The notes under the pieces: generated by a model
What the model saw: only the letters and a program-made list of their open reading frames with translations
What the model was told of the DNA's origin: nothing
Databases searched by the model: none
DNA from: Chloroflexota bacterium
Lineage (GTDB): Bacteria; Chloroflexota; Anaerolineae; Aggregatilineales; J027
Direction: 5' to 3'
Assembly (NCBI GenBank): GCA_022616515.1
Contig: JAKEEQ010000132.1
Span: 1-40,510, forward strand
Length of the DNA stretch: 40,510 nt
In this document: positions 32,520 to 40,510 of the stretch, piece after piece
Layout: the number at the start of each line of letters is the position of its first letter
Position numbering within the stretch: the first letter of the stretch is position 1
Made by a program: the position numbers and the translations under genes

Positions 32520-33485
32520 CTATTGAGCTAGATACTCGGCGGCTGTGTCGCGAAGTTCGTTCATTCTTGCAATAGCAGCCTCGATACCTTCGGGAAATTC
32601 ATCAAACTTCTCAGTATCTTCGAAAGTATCGAGAATCTCAGCGGCTGATGTATCGTTTCCTACCTGTAACATGACATTAACAATGCCCTGTTTAAGTTCA
32701 TCGGGAAGGTCGTCCCGGATGATAACAACCTGACGCGGTACAAACTCTGTTTCACCAAGAATCACGAGTTGAGATAATACATCCTCGTCGAGATCAAAGT
32801 AATCGGTGCTGCCTACAGCCCCCGCAGCGACGCGATTCTCCAGTACCCAGAGAATACTGTTGTCATCATCTCCACTGAAAATATAGCCAATCTCGTCCCC
32901 GGCAACTTCTGCTTCAATATCTTCGTAGAGGGTCAGGCTGTGGCCCTGTTCAACAAGGTAGACGAGTGGCAGCACAAATCCAGAGGTCGAAGTGGCTTCA
33001 TCAAAGGCAACCATACCGCCGGGAAGATCGTCCACGGTTTCGATTCCAGACTCGGTGCTTGTGAATATGATACTGTTATACTGATCTACCCGATCCTTCC
33101 AGCGGCGGAGGACCAGATCAGCACCTGTCCGTTCGGCAATGACTGAAGCCGGATAAACGCTGTCAAAATAAATGTCTACTTCGCCATTTTCGATCATCTC
33201 AACCATCTCATCAAAATCAGCGGCGACTGTCACCTGACCCGCGACAATACCCTGTTCACTGAGGTTGGCAGCCAGATAATCCGCAAAGGGTTGAAACTCT
33301 TCGGTGGTATCAACGACATCATCTGAAATATCAGCAATCACGATTATCTGATCACGTGTGACATCTTCCGCGTCTGCCGCTTCAGTTGGTTCATTTTCGT
33401 CATCGGAGGTTTCATCGTCGTTATCGCAGGCCGTCAGAAAAATAGCCATCAGGATAACTAAAATTAGAAAAAATCGACTTTTCAT
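32520..33485 (-). CDS. PhnD-like substrate-binding lipoprotein
   Basis: 321 residues from ATG 33485, with GAGG 7 bases upstream; GTG 33491 is a poorer choice. A signal peptide ends in the lipobox FLTAC (C20 by this start), followed by an acidic linker. The mature part has the periplasmic-binding fold of the PhnD/phosphonate group: FQPFADYLAANLSEQGI, VDIYFDSVYPASVIAERTGA, and FVPRQVVIIRDDLPDELK. Such proteins normally deliver phosphonate or phosphite-like ligands to an ABC importer, but no permease or ATPase gene is here. The co-transcribed kinase makes a sensory role likely; this is inference. The ligand is unknown. Confidence 0.85.
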   Translation of the reverse strand: MKSRFFLILVILMAIFLTACDNDDETSDDENEPTEAADAEDVTRDQIIVIADISDDVVDTTEEFQPFADYLAANLSEQGIVAGQVTVAADFDEMVEMIENGEVDIYFDSVYPASVIAERTGADLVLRRWKDRVDQYNSIIFTSTESGIETVDDLPGGMVAFDEATSTSGFVLPLVYLVEQGHSLTLYEDIEAEVAGDEIGYIFSGDDDNSILWVLENRVAAGAVGSTDYFDLDEDVLSQLVILGETEFVPRQVVIIRDDLPDELKQGIVNVMLQVGNDTSAAEILDTFEDTEKFDEFPEGIEAAIARMNELRDTAAEYLAQ

Positions 33486-33549
33486 TTTCACACCTCTTGG
33501 AGTTGCATGTGGCTTTAATTAAGGATTTCGCCTGTTCCCACTATATACT

Positions 33550-33579
33550 GTTATAAATTAAAATTAATTAAAGTGTAAA
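33550..33579 (-). promoter_or_regulatory. Candidate promoter for the PhnD-kinase operon
   Basis: On the minus strand TTTACA (33579-33574) and TATAAC (33555-33550) are 18 bases apart, upstream of the lipoprotein gene in an AT-rich divergent gap. Confidence 0.4.
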
Positions 33580-33607
33580 TTTTTTTAAACATCCAGGGAA
33601 GAAAGTA

Positions 33608-34240
33608 ATGCAAATCCAACCCATCTATAACGAAAATGCAATCGTGGTGACGGGTATCTGTGGCAGTTTACGCGAGGAAAGTTACACGCGGTTGGCCGTT
33701 GAAACGGCACTGATCGGGGCCAGCCAACAGGGTGCACAGGCCCGATTAATCGACCTGCGTGACTACGACCTCCCGTTTGTCGATGGGCGTGAAAAAGAAG
33801 ATTACCCGGAAGTCGTCCACCAGTTAAAACGGGAGGTTGCCGGGGCACAGGGAATCATTCTGGGCACGCCGGAATATCACGGCAGTTACAGCGGTGTCCT
33901 GAAGAATGCACTCGATCATATGGGTTTCCGCGAATTTGAGGGCAAAGTCTTGGGCTTAATTGGTGTTGCGGAGGGTGGCATGGGTGCGGTCAACGCCCTG
34001 AATCATCTGCGGTTGGTGGGGCGTTCCCTGCGAGCGTGGGTGATTCCCCAACAGGTGTCGCTGCCGCAGGTGTGGGGGCTTTATGATGACGATGGCAACT
34101 TGAAAAGCGGTCATATCGAAGCCCATATCATTGAAGTCGGGCGACAGGTGGCGCGATTTGCTGCTCTACGCAGGAACGAACAGTTTAGCGAGTTCATCCG
34201 AGAATGGGAAACGGCGATGAACAATCCGGGCGCGGAGTAA
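33608..34240 (+). CDS. NADPH-dependent FMN reductase (flavodoxin-like quinone reductase family)
   Basis: 210 residues. The FMN-reductase fold is clear: VVTGICGSLREESYTR binds the FMN phosphate, GIILGTPEYHGSYSGVLKNA contacts the flavin ring, and GLIGVAEGGMGAVNALNHLR follows. Family members (ArsH, ChrR, SsuE, azoreductase-like) reduce flavin, quinones or metals with NAD(P)H in the cytoplasm. The substrate is unknown. It diverges from the PhnD operon, with 116 bases between. An AGGGAAGAAAGTA stands before the ATG. Confidence 0.88.
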   Translation: MQIQPIYNENAIVVTGICGSLREESYTRLAVETALIGASQQGAQARLIDLRDYDLPFVDGREKEDYPEVVHQLKREVAGAQGIILGTPEYHGSYSGVLKNALDHMGFREFEGKVLGLIGVAEGGMGAVNALNHLRLVGRSLRAWVIPQQVSLPQVWGLYDDDGNLKSGHIEAHIIEVGRQVARFAALRRNEQFSEFIREWETAMNNPGAE

Positions 34241-34305
34241 GTTGTCGAGTCGCATATTTCTCGATAAAATAGAACAAGTGTTCATCTGCTCGTGAGGTGA
34301 TACAA

Positions 34306-34767
34306 ATGACCCTACAAACTTTTGAAGTGGACACGTTTGAAAAAGCTGGCGGGCATGTTTTCATCGTACCCTTCAGTGTTGAAGCAGTTTTCGGGAGCAA
34401 AGCCCTGACGCTGGTCAAAGGCACTATCAATGGTTATCCATACCGTTCTTCGGTGTTTCCGCTCGGCGATGGCACGCATTACATGGTCGTCAATCGCGAG
34501 GTTCGGGAGGCTATTGACAAACTGGAAGGTGGGCATCTGTTGGTGACGATGGAACTTGACACGAACAAGCGCGTCGTTGAAGTTCCTGCTGATTTTCAGA
34601 GTTTACTGGCAGAGAATGAACAGGCACGGCGGTTTTTTGAGAAACTGTCATACAGTCATCAGAAAGAGTATGTTGACTGGATTGTGGAAGCCAAACGGCA
34701 GGAAACTCGCAAGCGGCGTATGGAACAAGCTGTTGAGATGCTGGGTGAAGGCAAAAAGCAGCGATAA
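34306..34767 (+). CDS. DUF1905/YdeI (OmpD-associated) domain protein
   Basis: 153 residues from ATG 34306, chosen because GTGAGGTGA precedes it by about 7 bases; GTG 34297 is in frame. The first ~90 residues match DUF1905 (GHVFIVPFSVEAVFGSKAL, then VKGTINGYPYRSSVFPLGDG). The rest matches the YdeI/OmdA helical end (DFQSLLAENEQARRFFEKLS, then EYVDWIVEAKRQETRKRRME). The function of the family is unknown. It follows the FMN reductase by 65 bases in the same direction, and converges on the cytochrome genes. Confidence 0.85.
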   Translation: MTLQTFEVDTFEKAGGHVFIVPFSVEAVFGSKALTLVKGTINGYPYRSSVFPLGDGTHYMVVNREVREAIDKLEGGHLLVTMELDTNKRVVEVPADFQSLLAENEQARRFFEKLSYSHQKEYVDWIVEAKRQETRKRRMEQAVEMLGEGKKQR

Positions 34768-34797
34768 AAAAAGCGGCACTCGCACTGAGTACCGCTT
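34764..34797 (-). terminator. Terminator of the cytochrome bc-type operon
   Basis: Stem AAGCGG/CCGCTT plus ACTC/GAGT, with one mismatch. On the minus strand it is followed by seven T, and lies just after the cytochrome c stop. Confidence 0.75.
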
Positions 34798-34819
34798 CAG
34801 GTTCGTTGTACGCTAACGA

Positions 34820-36424
34820 TTATTCAGCGTCAAAACTCATCAGGTAGGCAACCAGATTCGCCATATCAAAATAAGTGAGTCGTTCACTAAAGTCCGGTGG
34901 CATTACATTTTGGAAACCTTCAACCACAAAAGCACCGGGATTTACGATACTCTGGACGATATAGTGTTCGGCGGTGTCGAGTTCGGGATTTTCATCAGCA
35001 TGTTCCTGAGCACGTATGGCTAGACCTGTCGGATCAGGCGCGATGAGTTCGCTACCTACCATATGGCAGTTACTACATCCAATAGCCGGGTTGGTAAAGA
35101 TACTTAACCCAAGTTGGGGATCGCCTTCAATTTCACCGATGGTGGCAACAATCTCGTTAACGTCAGTACCAGCGTTCTCAAGGAAAGCCTCATCAACATC
35201 AACATCGGCACCGGCTGTAGTATCGGCACCGGAGGCTAATGGCACCACCGCAAATTTTTGAACGTTGCGAATGTCCTCGATGGTGAATTCACGATCCCAA
35301 TTTAGAATGTAACTGGTTACGCCTTCAATCTGGTCATCACGCAGTGGGCCACCGGCTGTTTGTGACCAGGCTGGCATTGGTTCCGGCCAGTAGCTGGCAC
35401 TGGTAGGACGACCACCGACAATGGTGGTGAAGACAAAATCGTGTAAACCACCAGCCCATGCCACTTCCTCTATACGTCCGAGGCGATCTGGCTGAAATGG
35501 AACGATCAAGTTATTCGTGACCAGTTCGTTGAATATCATGTTACGATTACCGGCTTCATCGCTAATTGTTAGCTCCACGCCCTCAAGTTGTTGAGTGTCG
35601 GTAGTTGCATCCTCGGCTTCGATCATTCCCTCTAGTTGCGCAATCTTTTCAGCATAAGCCGCATCAACCGCGTTTTGTGCGTCTACAAGGGGTTGGAGAG
35701 TTTGAATGCGTCTGACCAGAGTGCCACGCTGCTCATTGAGATCAACCAGTGATTGCAAAGGTTCTAGTTCAGCCTCAATTTCAGCAATACGGTCTTCATC
35801 AGCTTCACTGAGTTCCTCAAGTGCTTGAAGCGTTTCAAGTTCGCTGTTCAGTTCTTCAAGCTGGGTGTTGAACGTTTCCACATCAATACTCAAACGCTCT
35901 GGCTCTTCATAGCTAGCTTCCACGATGAGTGCGTCAACCTCAGCGAGTTCTGCTTCCAGATCGGCCACAACACCGCTGTAGTCATAGCGCAGTTGATCAT
36001 GGAGACGCAATCTTTCTGTTTCGGCTTTTTCCAGGCGTAGGTCGAGAAGAGGTGTTTCGACTTCTTCTTCATCTCCGCCTGCCGCTTCGATTACTTCTTT
36101 CTTTTCATCTTCAATCGCAGCGATTTCAGCGTCAATTTCCTCAAAGAAATCATAGCCGAACAACTGCGGGTTATTCAGTGCGGGGGCACGTCCTGAGCCA
36201 TAGCCCTGCATACCATGACACGTCGCACAGGTGCTCTCAAAGATGGTGGCACCATTCTCAATAGAGCGGCCTTCGGAACGGTCGGTAAATTCCTGCATAC
36301 GGGCTGGCTCATTGATGGCAACCCAGAACACTACAATCATGATACCCGTAAAGGAAAAAATGCCCGCCCAGATACGGCTCTGGATGCTCGGAAAGAACAT
36401 AAAGGGTTGTTTCTTGTCTTCCAT
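34820..36424 (-). CDS. Dihaem membrane-anchored cytochrome c with a coiled-coil insertion
   Basis: 534 residues. An N-terminal anchor lies at about 18-38. The first haem site is C66-x2-C69-H70 (STCATCHGMQ), with M350 in MPAWSQTAGGPL as probable axial ligand. Between them, residues about 95-285 form a long Glu/Leu-rich heptad-like stretch, probably a coiled coil, that is not part of a normal class I fold. The second domain has C450-x2-C453-H454 (IGCSNCHMV) and M508 (NVMPPDFSE). It would carry electrons from the Rieske/cytochrome b core. It is the third gene after Rieske and cytochrome b. AGGAAG stands before the ATG. The insertion is confirmed only by reading. Confidence 0.88.
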   Translation of the reverse strand: MEDKKQPFMFFPSIQSRIWAGIFSFTGIMIVVFWVAINEPARMQEFTDRSEGRSIENGATIFESTCATCHGMQGYGSGRAPALNNPQLFGYDFFEEIDAEIAAIEDEKKEVIEAAGGDEEEVETPLLDLRLEKAETERLRLHDQLRYDYSGVVADLEAELAEVDALIVEASYEEPERLSIDVETFNTQLEELNSELETLQALEELSEADEDRIAEIEAELEPLQSLVDLNEQRGTLVRRIQTLQPLVDAQNAVDAAYAEKIAQLEGMIEAEDATTDTQQLEGVELTISDEAGNRNMIFNELVTNNLIVPFQPDRLGRIEEVAWAGGLHDFVFTTIVGGRPTSASYWPEPMPAWSQTAGGPLRDDQIEGVTSYILNWDREFTIEDIRNVQKFAVVPLASGADTTAGADVDVDEAFLENAGTDVNEIVATIGEIEGDPQLGLSIFTNPAIGCSNCHMVGSELIAPDPTGLAIRAQEHADENPELDTAEHYIVQSIVNPGAFVVEGFQNVMPPDFSERLTYFDMANLVAYLMSFDAE

Positions 36425-36495
36425 AGTGCTTCCTCATGAAGACGACAGGAAGCTGCTCCTGTCGTCCGTAATTATCTCTTCAGACCTCTATTGGC

Positions 36496-38220
36496 TTAGT
36501 GCTCGTGCCATTCGGATTCTTGATGAATGTAGACGATCTTCCCGTCAAGGTCGCGGATAGGTTCGCCTGTTTCTTCATCAATGTTGTCCCAGGTCATAAG
36601 CAAATAGATGCGGACCAGTCCTGCTTGCTGCTGTGAAATACTCACATACCCGATGGCGTCTTCAAGTTCTTCGGCATAAGTTTCATACAGCAAGTGATGG
36701 AACTCTTCCAGAGCATGCCACAATTCCGGTGCATCCTCGGCATAGGTCTCCTCAAGTTCATCAAGGTTATCTTCGGTGACCACTATCGAAATGGATGCCA
36801 GCGTTTCGTCAATAGTCTCGTCTTGTGTAGCCTTCAACTGGTCATATGAATCAGCACCTGTCCAGACAATATCATCGGAATCTGTAATAGTCAGGTTGTC
36901 CATCCATTGGTCGTATGGCACAGCACGCACCGGGCCAACGCCTTCCTGCGGGATGAGGTCCTGAGCGATCTCGGTGTTGGCAGCGGTCTCAACGGCGTAG
37001 AACGGTGTACCCATGTATTGGAGAACCGCAAACAGCAGCACGATGACTGCGCCGAATGACAACGCGACTCGGCGATCCGCATAGCGGCGGCTGGGTGTAA
37101 GGTCGAGATAGGGCCACACGAACATCACCCCAAAGACGATGGTGGGCACGATAATACCCATGAGAACCTTGTCACCAAGTTTCAACATACCCTGCAACCA
37201 CAGGAAGTACCAGGGTGCGGTGGTATGCAGCGGTGTCACCTGCGGGTCAGCATGGTTTTCCAGCGGTGCGTGGAAGAACCATGTAACCAAGACCACGAGG
37301 ATAAAGCTCACGACACCCACCCACGCTGTCTCGGTAGAGAGGACATCTGGAATGAAATAGGAACGTCTGTCTGTGGGCACACGTTTAGCCGTGTCCGTGC
37401 CGATTTCCTCTGCCCGCGGCGGCAAGCTATGTCCATGAAGCACAACCTTATAGTAGTGAACGCCCAAAAAGATAATCGTAATCAGAGGGAGGGCGAACAC
37501 ATGCAGCAGATAGAAGCGCAGCAAACCACCCGCGCCAATATCGGGCGCACCACGCAGCAGCAGGTTCACATTGGAACCGACAATTTCGGGCGGCGCTGCC
37601 TCAGCCATTGACGTACCAATCGTCACAGCCCAGAAGGCCAACTGGTCCCACGGCAGTAGATAGCCGGAGAAGCTGAGGAAGAGTGTTGACAGAAGGAGAA
37701 CGACCCCGGTGAACCACGTAAATTGTCGCGGTTTCTTATACGAACCGGTGGCATACGTTCGCACCAAATGCAACATTACAAACAGCACCATACCTTCGGC
37801 CCCAATGCGGTGCAGGTCGCGCATGAACTGTCCCAACGGGACGTTGCCCATGATGTTCTGCATGTCTTGATAGGCAACTTCGGGCGACGGTGTGTAGAAA
37901 ATCATCAAAAACAGGCCGGTGATGATTTCAATGGCAAAGAAATAGGTGGAAAGCCACCCCAGGCGGAACGTCGGATAGATTCCGGTTACGCTGGTGTTGT
38001 AATACGATGGTCGCATATGCAACCAGAATCCGTCGGCATGAGGCTGAAGACGTGGATTGGGTCGACGCGGTTCATCACCACGCAGGGCATCGCGGATGTC
38101 CTGAATGTTCATGCCTGCTGTCAGACGCTCTACCGACTCGTCAACGGTCTCAAAAATTGCCTTACGGAAGCCCTTTTCCTTGATGTCGTCAAGGATGCTT
38201 GGAAATGGAAAGACGGCCAT
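36496..38220 (-). CDS. Fused cytochrome b of a quinol-oxidising bc/b6f-type complex, with C-terminal extension
   Basis: 574 residues. The transmembrane core spans about 80-410, with the N-terminal (b6-like) and C-terminal (subunit IV-like) parts fused. Haem ligands H137/H151 and H240/H255 are visible; the 14 and 15 spacings match the b6 type rather than classic bc1. The quinol-site motif PEWY appears as TTAPWYFLW. At the position of the b6f cysteine that binds haem c, an Arg is found (R86). Residues 411-574 form a soluble, acidic extension with no recognised domain. It lies between the Rieske and cytochrome c genes. AGGAG stands 7 bases before the ATG. Confidence 0.93.
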   Translation of the reverse strand: MAVFPFPSILDDIKEKGFRKAIFETVDESVERLTAGMNIQDIRDALRGDEPRRPNPRLQPHADGFWLHMRPSYYNTSVTGIYPTFRLGWLSTYFFAIEIITGLFLMIFYTPSPEVAYQDMQNIMGNVPLGQFMRDLHRIGAEGMVLFVMLHLVRTYATGSYKKPRQFTWFTGVVLLLSTLFLSFSGYLLPWDQLAFWAVTIGTSMAEAAPPEIVGSNVNLLLRGAPDIGAGGLLRFYLLHVFALPLITIIFLGVHYYKVVLHGHSLPPRAEEIGTDTAKRVPTDRRSYFIPDVLSTETAWVGVVSFILVVLVTWFFHAPLENHADPQVTPLHTTAPWYFLWLQGMLKLGDKVLMGIIVPTIVFGVMFVWPYLDLTPSRRYADRRVALSFGAVIVLLFAVLQYMGTPFYAVETAANTEIAQDLIPQEGVGPVRAVPYDQWMDNLTITDSDDIVWTGADSYDQLKATQDETIDETLASISIVVTEDNLDELEETYAEDAPELWHALEEFHHLLYETYAEELEDAIGYVSISQQQAGLVRIYLLMTWDNIDEETGEPIRDLDGKIVYIHQESEWHEH

Positions 38221-38242
38221 GATTATGCTCCTGTCAGGCTAA

Positions 38243-38848
38243 CTATACGCGACCGGGCCGCTTGATGCGGTTCCCTGTATCAATCGTAAATTGGCTAACG
38301 GCGTTTTTGTCTGGCACCGGGATAGGGTCACCTATTTCGTTGGATGTCAGCACGGTACCGTTCTGCAATGTAATGGTCAGGGTGAAGCGATCCAGACTGC
38401 GCGGGGCTGGCCCTTCGATCCATGTACCATCACGCTCATATTTCGACCCGTGACACGGACATTCGAAGCGACCTGCGGTTTCGACCCAGGCATACAAACA
38501 ACCCAGATGGGTACATACTTTGTACAGGGCTACAATTCCCTCTTCAGTGTTTGACAGCCAGTATTTACCGGCTGGAACATTGGCTGGTGGTGTCCCAACT
38601 TCCGGAATTTTTGTGGCGTCGCCAGTGAAGACACCGCCGAACTCACCTTCGCGGAAGCGCGGCAGCATGAACCACACGAGGATTCCAGTGGACTGACCAA
38701 GAATCATCGCTATGCTTGCTCCCCAGATATAGAAGAGAAACTCGCGGCGGGTAACGGGTGCAACCTTAACCTTCTTCGCTTCGGCTACATCAGTACCAGT
38801 CTTCGCGGCAGCAGGCGGGGGTGGACCTTTAGCTACACGAGATGCCAT
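38243..38848 (-). CDS. Rieske [2Fe-2S] iron-sulfur subunit
   Basis: 201 residues. A cytoplasmic Ala/Pro/Lys-rich start leads to TRREFLFYIWGASIAMILGQ, a Tat-like twin Arg followed by one membrane segment (about 38-62). The Rieske cluster ligands are C112/H114 and C130/H133, with C117 and C132 forming the conserved disulfide (CTHLGCLYAW and CPCHGSKYERDG). It transfers electrons from quinol at the b subunit to cytochrome c. First gene of the operon, with a clear promoter upstream. AAGGAG precedes the ATG by about 8 bases. Confidence 0.94.
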   Translation of the reverse strand: MASRVAKGPPPPAAAKTGTDVAEAKKVKVAPVTRREFLFYIWGASIAMILGQSTGILVWFMLPRFREGEFGGVFTGDATKIPEVGTPPANVPAGKYWLSNTEEGIVALYKVCTHLGCLYAWVETAGRFECPCHGSKYERDGTWIEGPAPRSLDRFTLTITLQNGTVLTSNEIGDPIPVPDKNAVSQFTIDTGNRIKRPGRV

Positions 38849-38889
38849 CGATAACGGCTCCTTATTGCTCTTTGTAAGAATATTGGTCG

Positions 38890-38918
38890 ATTGTATCGGT
38901 TTTTCAAACCATAGCCAA
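38890..38918 (-). promoter_or_regulatory. Sigma-70-type promoter of the Rieske-cytochrome operon
   Basis: On the minus strand TTGGCT (-35, 38918-38913) and TACAAT (-10, 38895-38890) are separated by exactly 17 bases, about 41 bases before the Rieske ATG. Confidence 0.6.
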
Positions 38919-39018
38919 GACTAGCTTACGATAACGGTTTTATTTAGTGAATATTTTAACAAACAACAGGATTCTTGTCAAAGAGGTTCGTGCAGCCGTT
39001 ATTGAGGATGCTAAGAGT

Positions 39019-39056
39019 AAAAAAATGCCTCTCTTTGCCACTTTTAAGAGAGGCAT
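39019..39056 (-). terminator. Terminator after asd
   Basis: ATGCCTCTCTT and AAGAGAGGCAT form an 11-base perfect stem. On the minus strand it is followed by T6, just past the asd stop. Confidence 0.85.
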
Positions 39057-39062
39057 CCAATC

Positions 39063-40151
39063 TTATGAGCGAATAGTCTGGGCGTTCGGGAGGGTTTGCT
39101 GCTGGACATAACCCTTTGCTACAAGATATTCCGCATTCAAAATCGAACAGCCTGCCGCGCCGCGAATGGTGTTGTGCGACAGGGCCAGATACTGGAAACC
39201 ATCAACGGCGTGGCACTCGCGCACACGGCCCACCACCGCCGACATCCCATTGCCAGCCATCCGGTCACGACGCGGTTGGGGACGATCCTGAGCATAGGCG
39301 ACCTCTACGGGACGCTCCGGGGCTGATGGCAAGTTCGCAACATCGTCCGGCCCACGGAAGTTTTCCCACGCAGCCAGCAAATCATCCACTGTTACCTCTT
39401 CGGCAAACCGGACAGCGACATTTACCAGATGTGAATCGAGCACCGGAACACGATTGCAGGCGGCGCTGACAATCATATCAAACGGCGTGACACTATCGCC
39501 GTTAAATGTGCCCAGCATTTTGGCTGGTTCTTTGGTCAATTTATCTTCTTCGCCACCAATAAAGGGGATAACGTTGTCCATAATGTCCAGCGATGGCACA
39601 CCGGGATAGCCTGCCCCGCTGACGGCCTGCATACTGACCACCTGAACATGGGTGGGTCTGAATTGGCGCAGTGGTGCCAGCGACATCGCAACCGGGGTAC
39701 TCGTGCAGTTCGAATTCGTGACAAGTGCACCTGTGGTCCAGCCGTAATTTTTGCGCTGGATATCAACCAGTTCAATATGTGCTGCGTTGATTTCAGGCAG
39801 CAGAATCGGCACATCCTTTGTCATGCGATAGGCACTGGCATTAGTACACACCACATGACCACGCTGCGCCAGAGCAAATTCTGCTTCTTTCGCCTGACTG
39901 CTCGGCAAAGCTGAAAAAACAACCGGCGACGTCAGGTCGTCCTCCAGAGTCTGTACGATGAGATTTGTTACATCAGTTGGTGGATAGCCATCCAGAACCC
40001 AATTGGTGGCCTCTTTGTAGGTGCTGCCCGCGCTGCGTTCGCTGGCGACGACTTCCGCCACCTCAAACCAGGGATGCCCCTCCAGAAGGCTGATAAATCT
40101 TTGCCCAACTGCGCCTGTCGCGCCGAGAATTGCTACAGGGATTTTCTGCAT
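39063..40151 (-). CDS. asd: Aspartate-semialdehyde dehydrogenase
   Basis: 362 residues. Asd reduces aspartyl phosphate to aspartate semialdehyde with NADPH, feeding lysine, threonine, methionine and diaminopimelate synthesis. The Rossmann motif GATGAVGQRF is at 10-19, the catalytic Cys in VTNSNCTSTPVAM, and the conserved CNRVPVLDSHL carries the catalytic His. The sequence matches the archaeal/fungal-like branch of Asd rather than the E. coli type. AAGGAG lies 8 bases before the ATG. It stands alone between a terminator on each side. Confidence 0.95.
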   Translation of the reverse strand: MQKIPVAILGATGAVGQRFISLLEGHPWFEVAEVVASERSAGSTYKEATNWVLDGYPPTDVTNLIVQTLEDDLTSPVVFSALPSSQAKEAEFALAQRGHVVCTNASAYRMTKDVPILLPEINAAHIELVDIQRKNYGWTTGALVTNSNCTSTPVAMSLAPLRQFRPTHVQVVSMQAVSGAGYPGVPSLDIMDNVIPFIGGEEDKLTKEPAKMLGTFNGDSVTPFDMIVSAACNRVPVLDSHLVNVAVRFAEEVTVDDLLAAWENFRGPDDVANLPSAPERPVEVAYAQDRPQPRRDRMAGNGMSAVVGRVRECHAVDGFQYLALSHNTIRGAAGCSILNAEYLVAKGYVQQQTLPNAQTIRS

Positions 40152-40223
40152 ATGTCACACTCCTTCGTTTCGGGAAATTGTAGCAGGATATGACCGTCGC
40201 TGCGGAAAGTTTGGCAAAAATGC

Positions 40224-40254
40224 AAAAAAAGACCCCCGGCGATGTGCCGGAGGT
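40224..40254 (-). terminator. Terminator after the right-edge gene
   Basis: GACC-C-CCGGC and GCCGG-A-GGTC pair around GATGT. On the minus strand T7 follows, 17 bases past the stop at 40271. Confidence 0.75.
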
Positions 40255-40270
40255 CATTACTAAAAACGAA

Positions 40271-40510
40271 TTAACGTGAATTCGGCGGAGCCGGGAAGGT
40301 CGGGGCGGGATTCGGACCAGATGGGGCCGGTGGTCCCAGATCAATCGTTGGAACCGGAGTGGGCACGACCAGCGGCGGTGCCGGGTCCTTGAACAGGGTG
40401 AAGCGGATGCTCCACAGGCTCCATACCCGGTTTTGACGGCCTCGAACACGCCAGAACAAACGACCATCCGGCAGCGGCACGCTCAGCGTCATGCTGGTTG
40501 GTCCGCCGGA
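40271..40510 (-). CDS. C-terminus of an extracellular protein (5' end outside window)
   Basis: The frame is open from the right edge to TAA at 40271 (79 codons seen). The visible part reads TSMTLSVPLPDGRLFWRVRG, then RVWSLWSIRFTL, which is the typical end of an Ig/fibronectin III-like beta domain (Y/F-WRVR ... WS-W). It is followed by a proline-rich tail of about 40 residues (PAPPLVVPTPVPTIDLGPPA) with no sorting signal. Met at 40492 is inside this domain, so it should not be taken as the start. The protein is probably secreted or surface-bound; its main function lies outside the window. Confidence 0.7.
   Translation of the reverse strand, partial: SGGPTSMTLSVPLPDGRLFWRVRGRQNRVWSLWSIRFTLFKDPAPPLVVPTPVPTIDLGPPAPSGPNPAPTFPAPPNSR

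Noticed and set aside
40271-40492. Complete 73-residue gene starting at Met 40492
   Set aside because: The frame is open to the window edge and the Met falls inside a beta domain, so it is the end of a longer protein.

Overview
The window looks like a chromosomal segment of a Chloroflexota bacterium, probably Anaerolineae-like. This is inferred from gene content: a fused MalT-like/BTAD regulator, small paralogous single-pass membrane proteins, SH3b proteins with Thr/Pro-rich linkers, an F420-type LLM oxidoreductase, a Rieske/cytochrome b/dihaem cytochrome c cluster, and intergenic palindromes starting GTAGGGAC. No taxonomic search was possible. No rRNA, CRISPR array or prophage was seen.

Layout. 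1-3140 (minus): a membrane-anchored cell-wall amidase followed by a SulP permease with STAS and cyclic-nucleotide-binding domains, cut by the left edge. 3255-7996 (plus): rmd and gmd (GDP-deoxyhexose synthesis), a TatD nuclease, an SH3b envelope protein and queG. 8377-14946: a zinc-finger/pRiA4b-domain protein, an aminotransferase, two tandem M20 dipeptidases and an LLM oxidoreductase, separated by palindromic repeats. 15092-16640: a small unknown gene coupled to a HAD-IIA phosphatase, converging on a bactofilin. 17039-19271: ruvB, an unlisted 33-residue membrane peptide and queA, tightly overlapped. 19283-20884: an ECF sigma factor and its anti-sigma partner. 20938-22446: tRNA-Leu(CAA) and a lone tnpB. 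22498-23825: two paralogous membrane proteins.

23859-28042 (minus) is the most unusual region: a 1053-residue STAND/TPR/SARP regulator, then a 52-residue peptide gene with one membrane segment and an Asp/Gly-rich tail, then a 91-residue protein resembling the leader region of NHLP/Nif11-type peptides, then a strong terminator, then a receiver protein. A direct repeat upstream of the peptide gene may be an operator. I regard this as a candidate undescribed peptide system.

28511-33485 is signalling: a receiver protein converging on ychF, and a four-gene operon of PhnD-like lipoprotein, histidine kinase and two receivers. 33608-34767 holds an FMN reductase and a YdeI/DUF1905 protein. 34820-38848 (minus) encodes a quinol-oxidising complex: Rieske protein, fused cytochrome b with a long C-terminal extension, and a dihaem cytochrome c whose first domain is split by a predicted coiled coil of about 200 residues. 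39063-40510 (minus) holds asd and the C-terminus of an extracellular protein cut by the right edge.

How the genes work together: rmd/gmd and the amidase serve the envelope; queG and queA act on the same tRNA modification from separate operons; and two-component, ECF and SARP regulators account for an unusually large share of the window.
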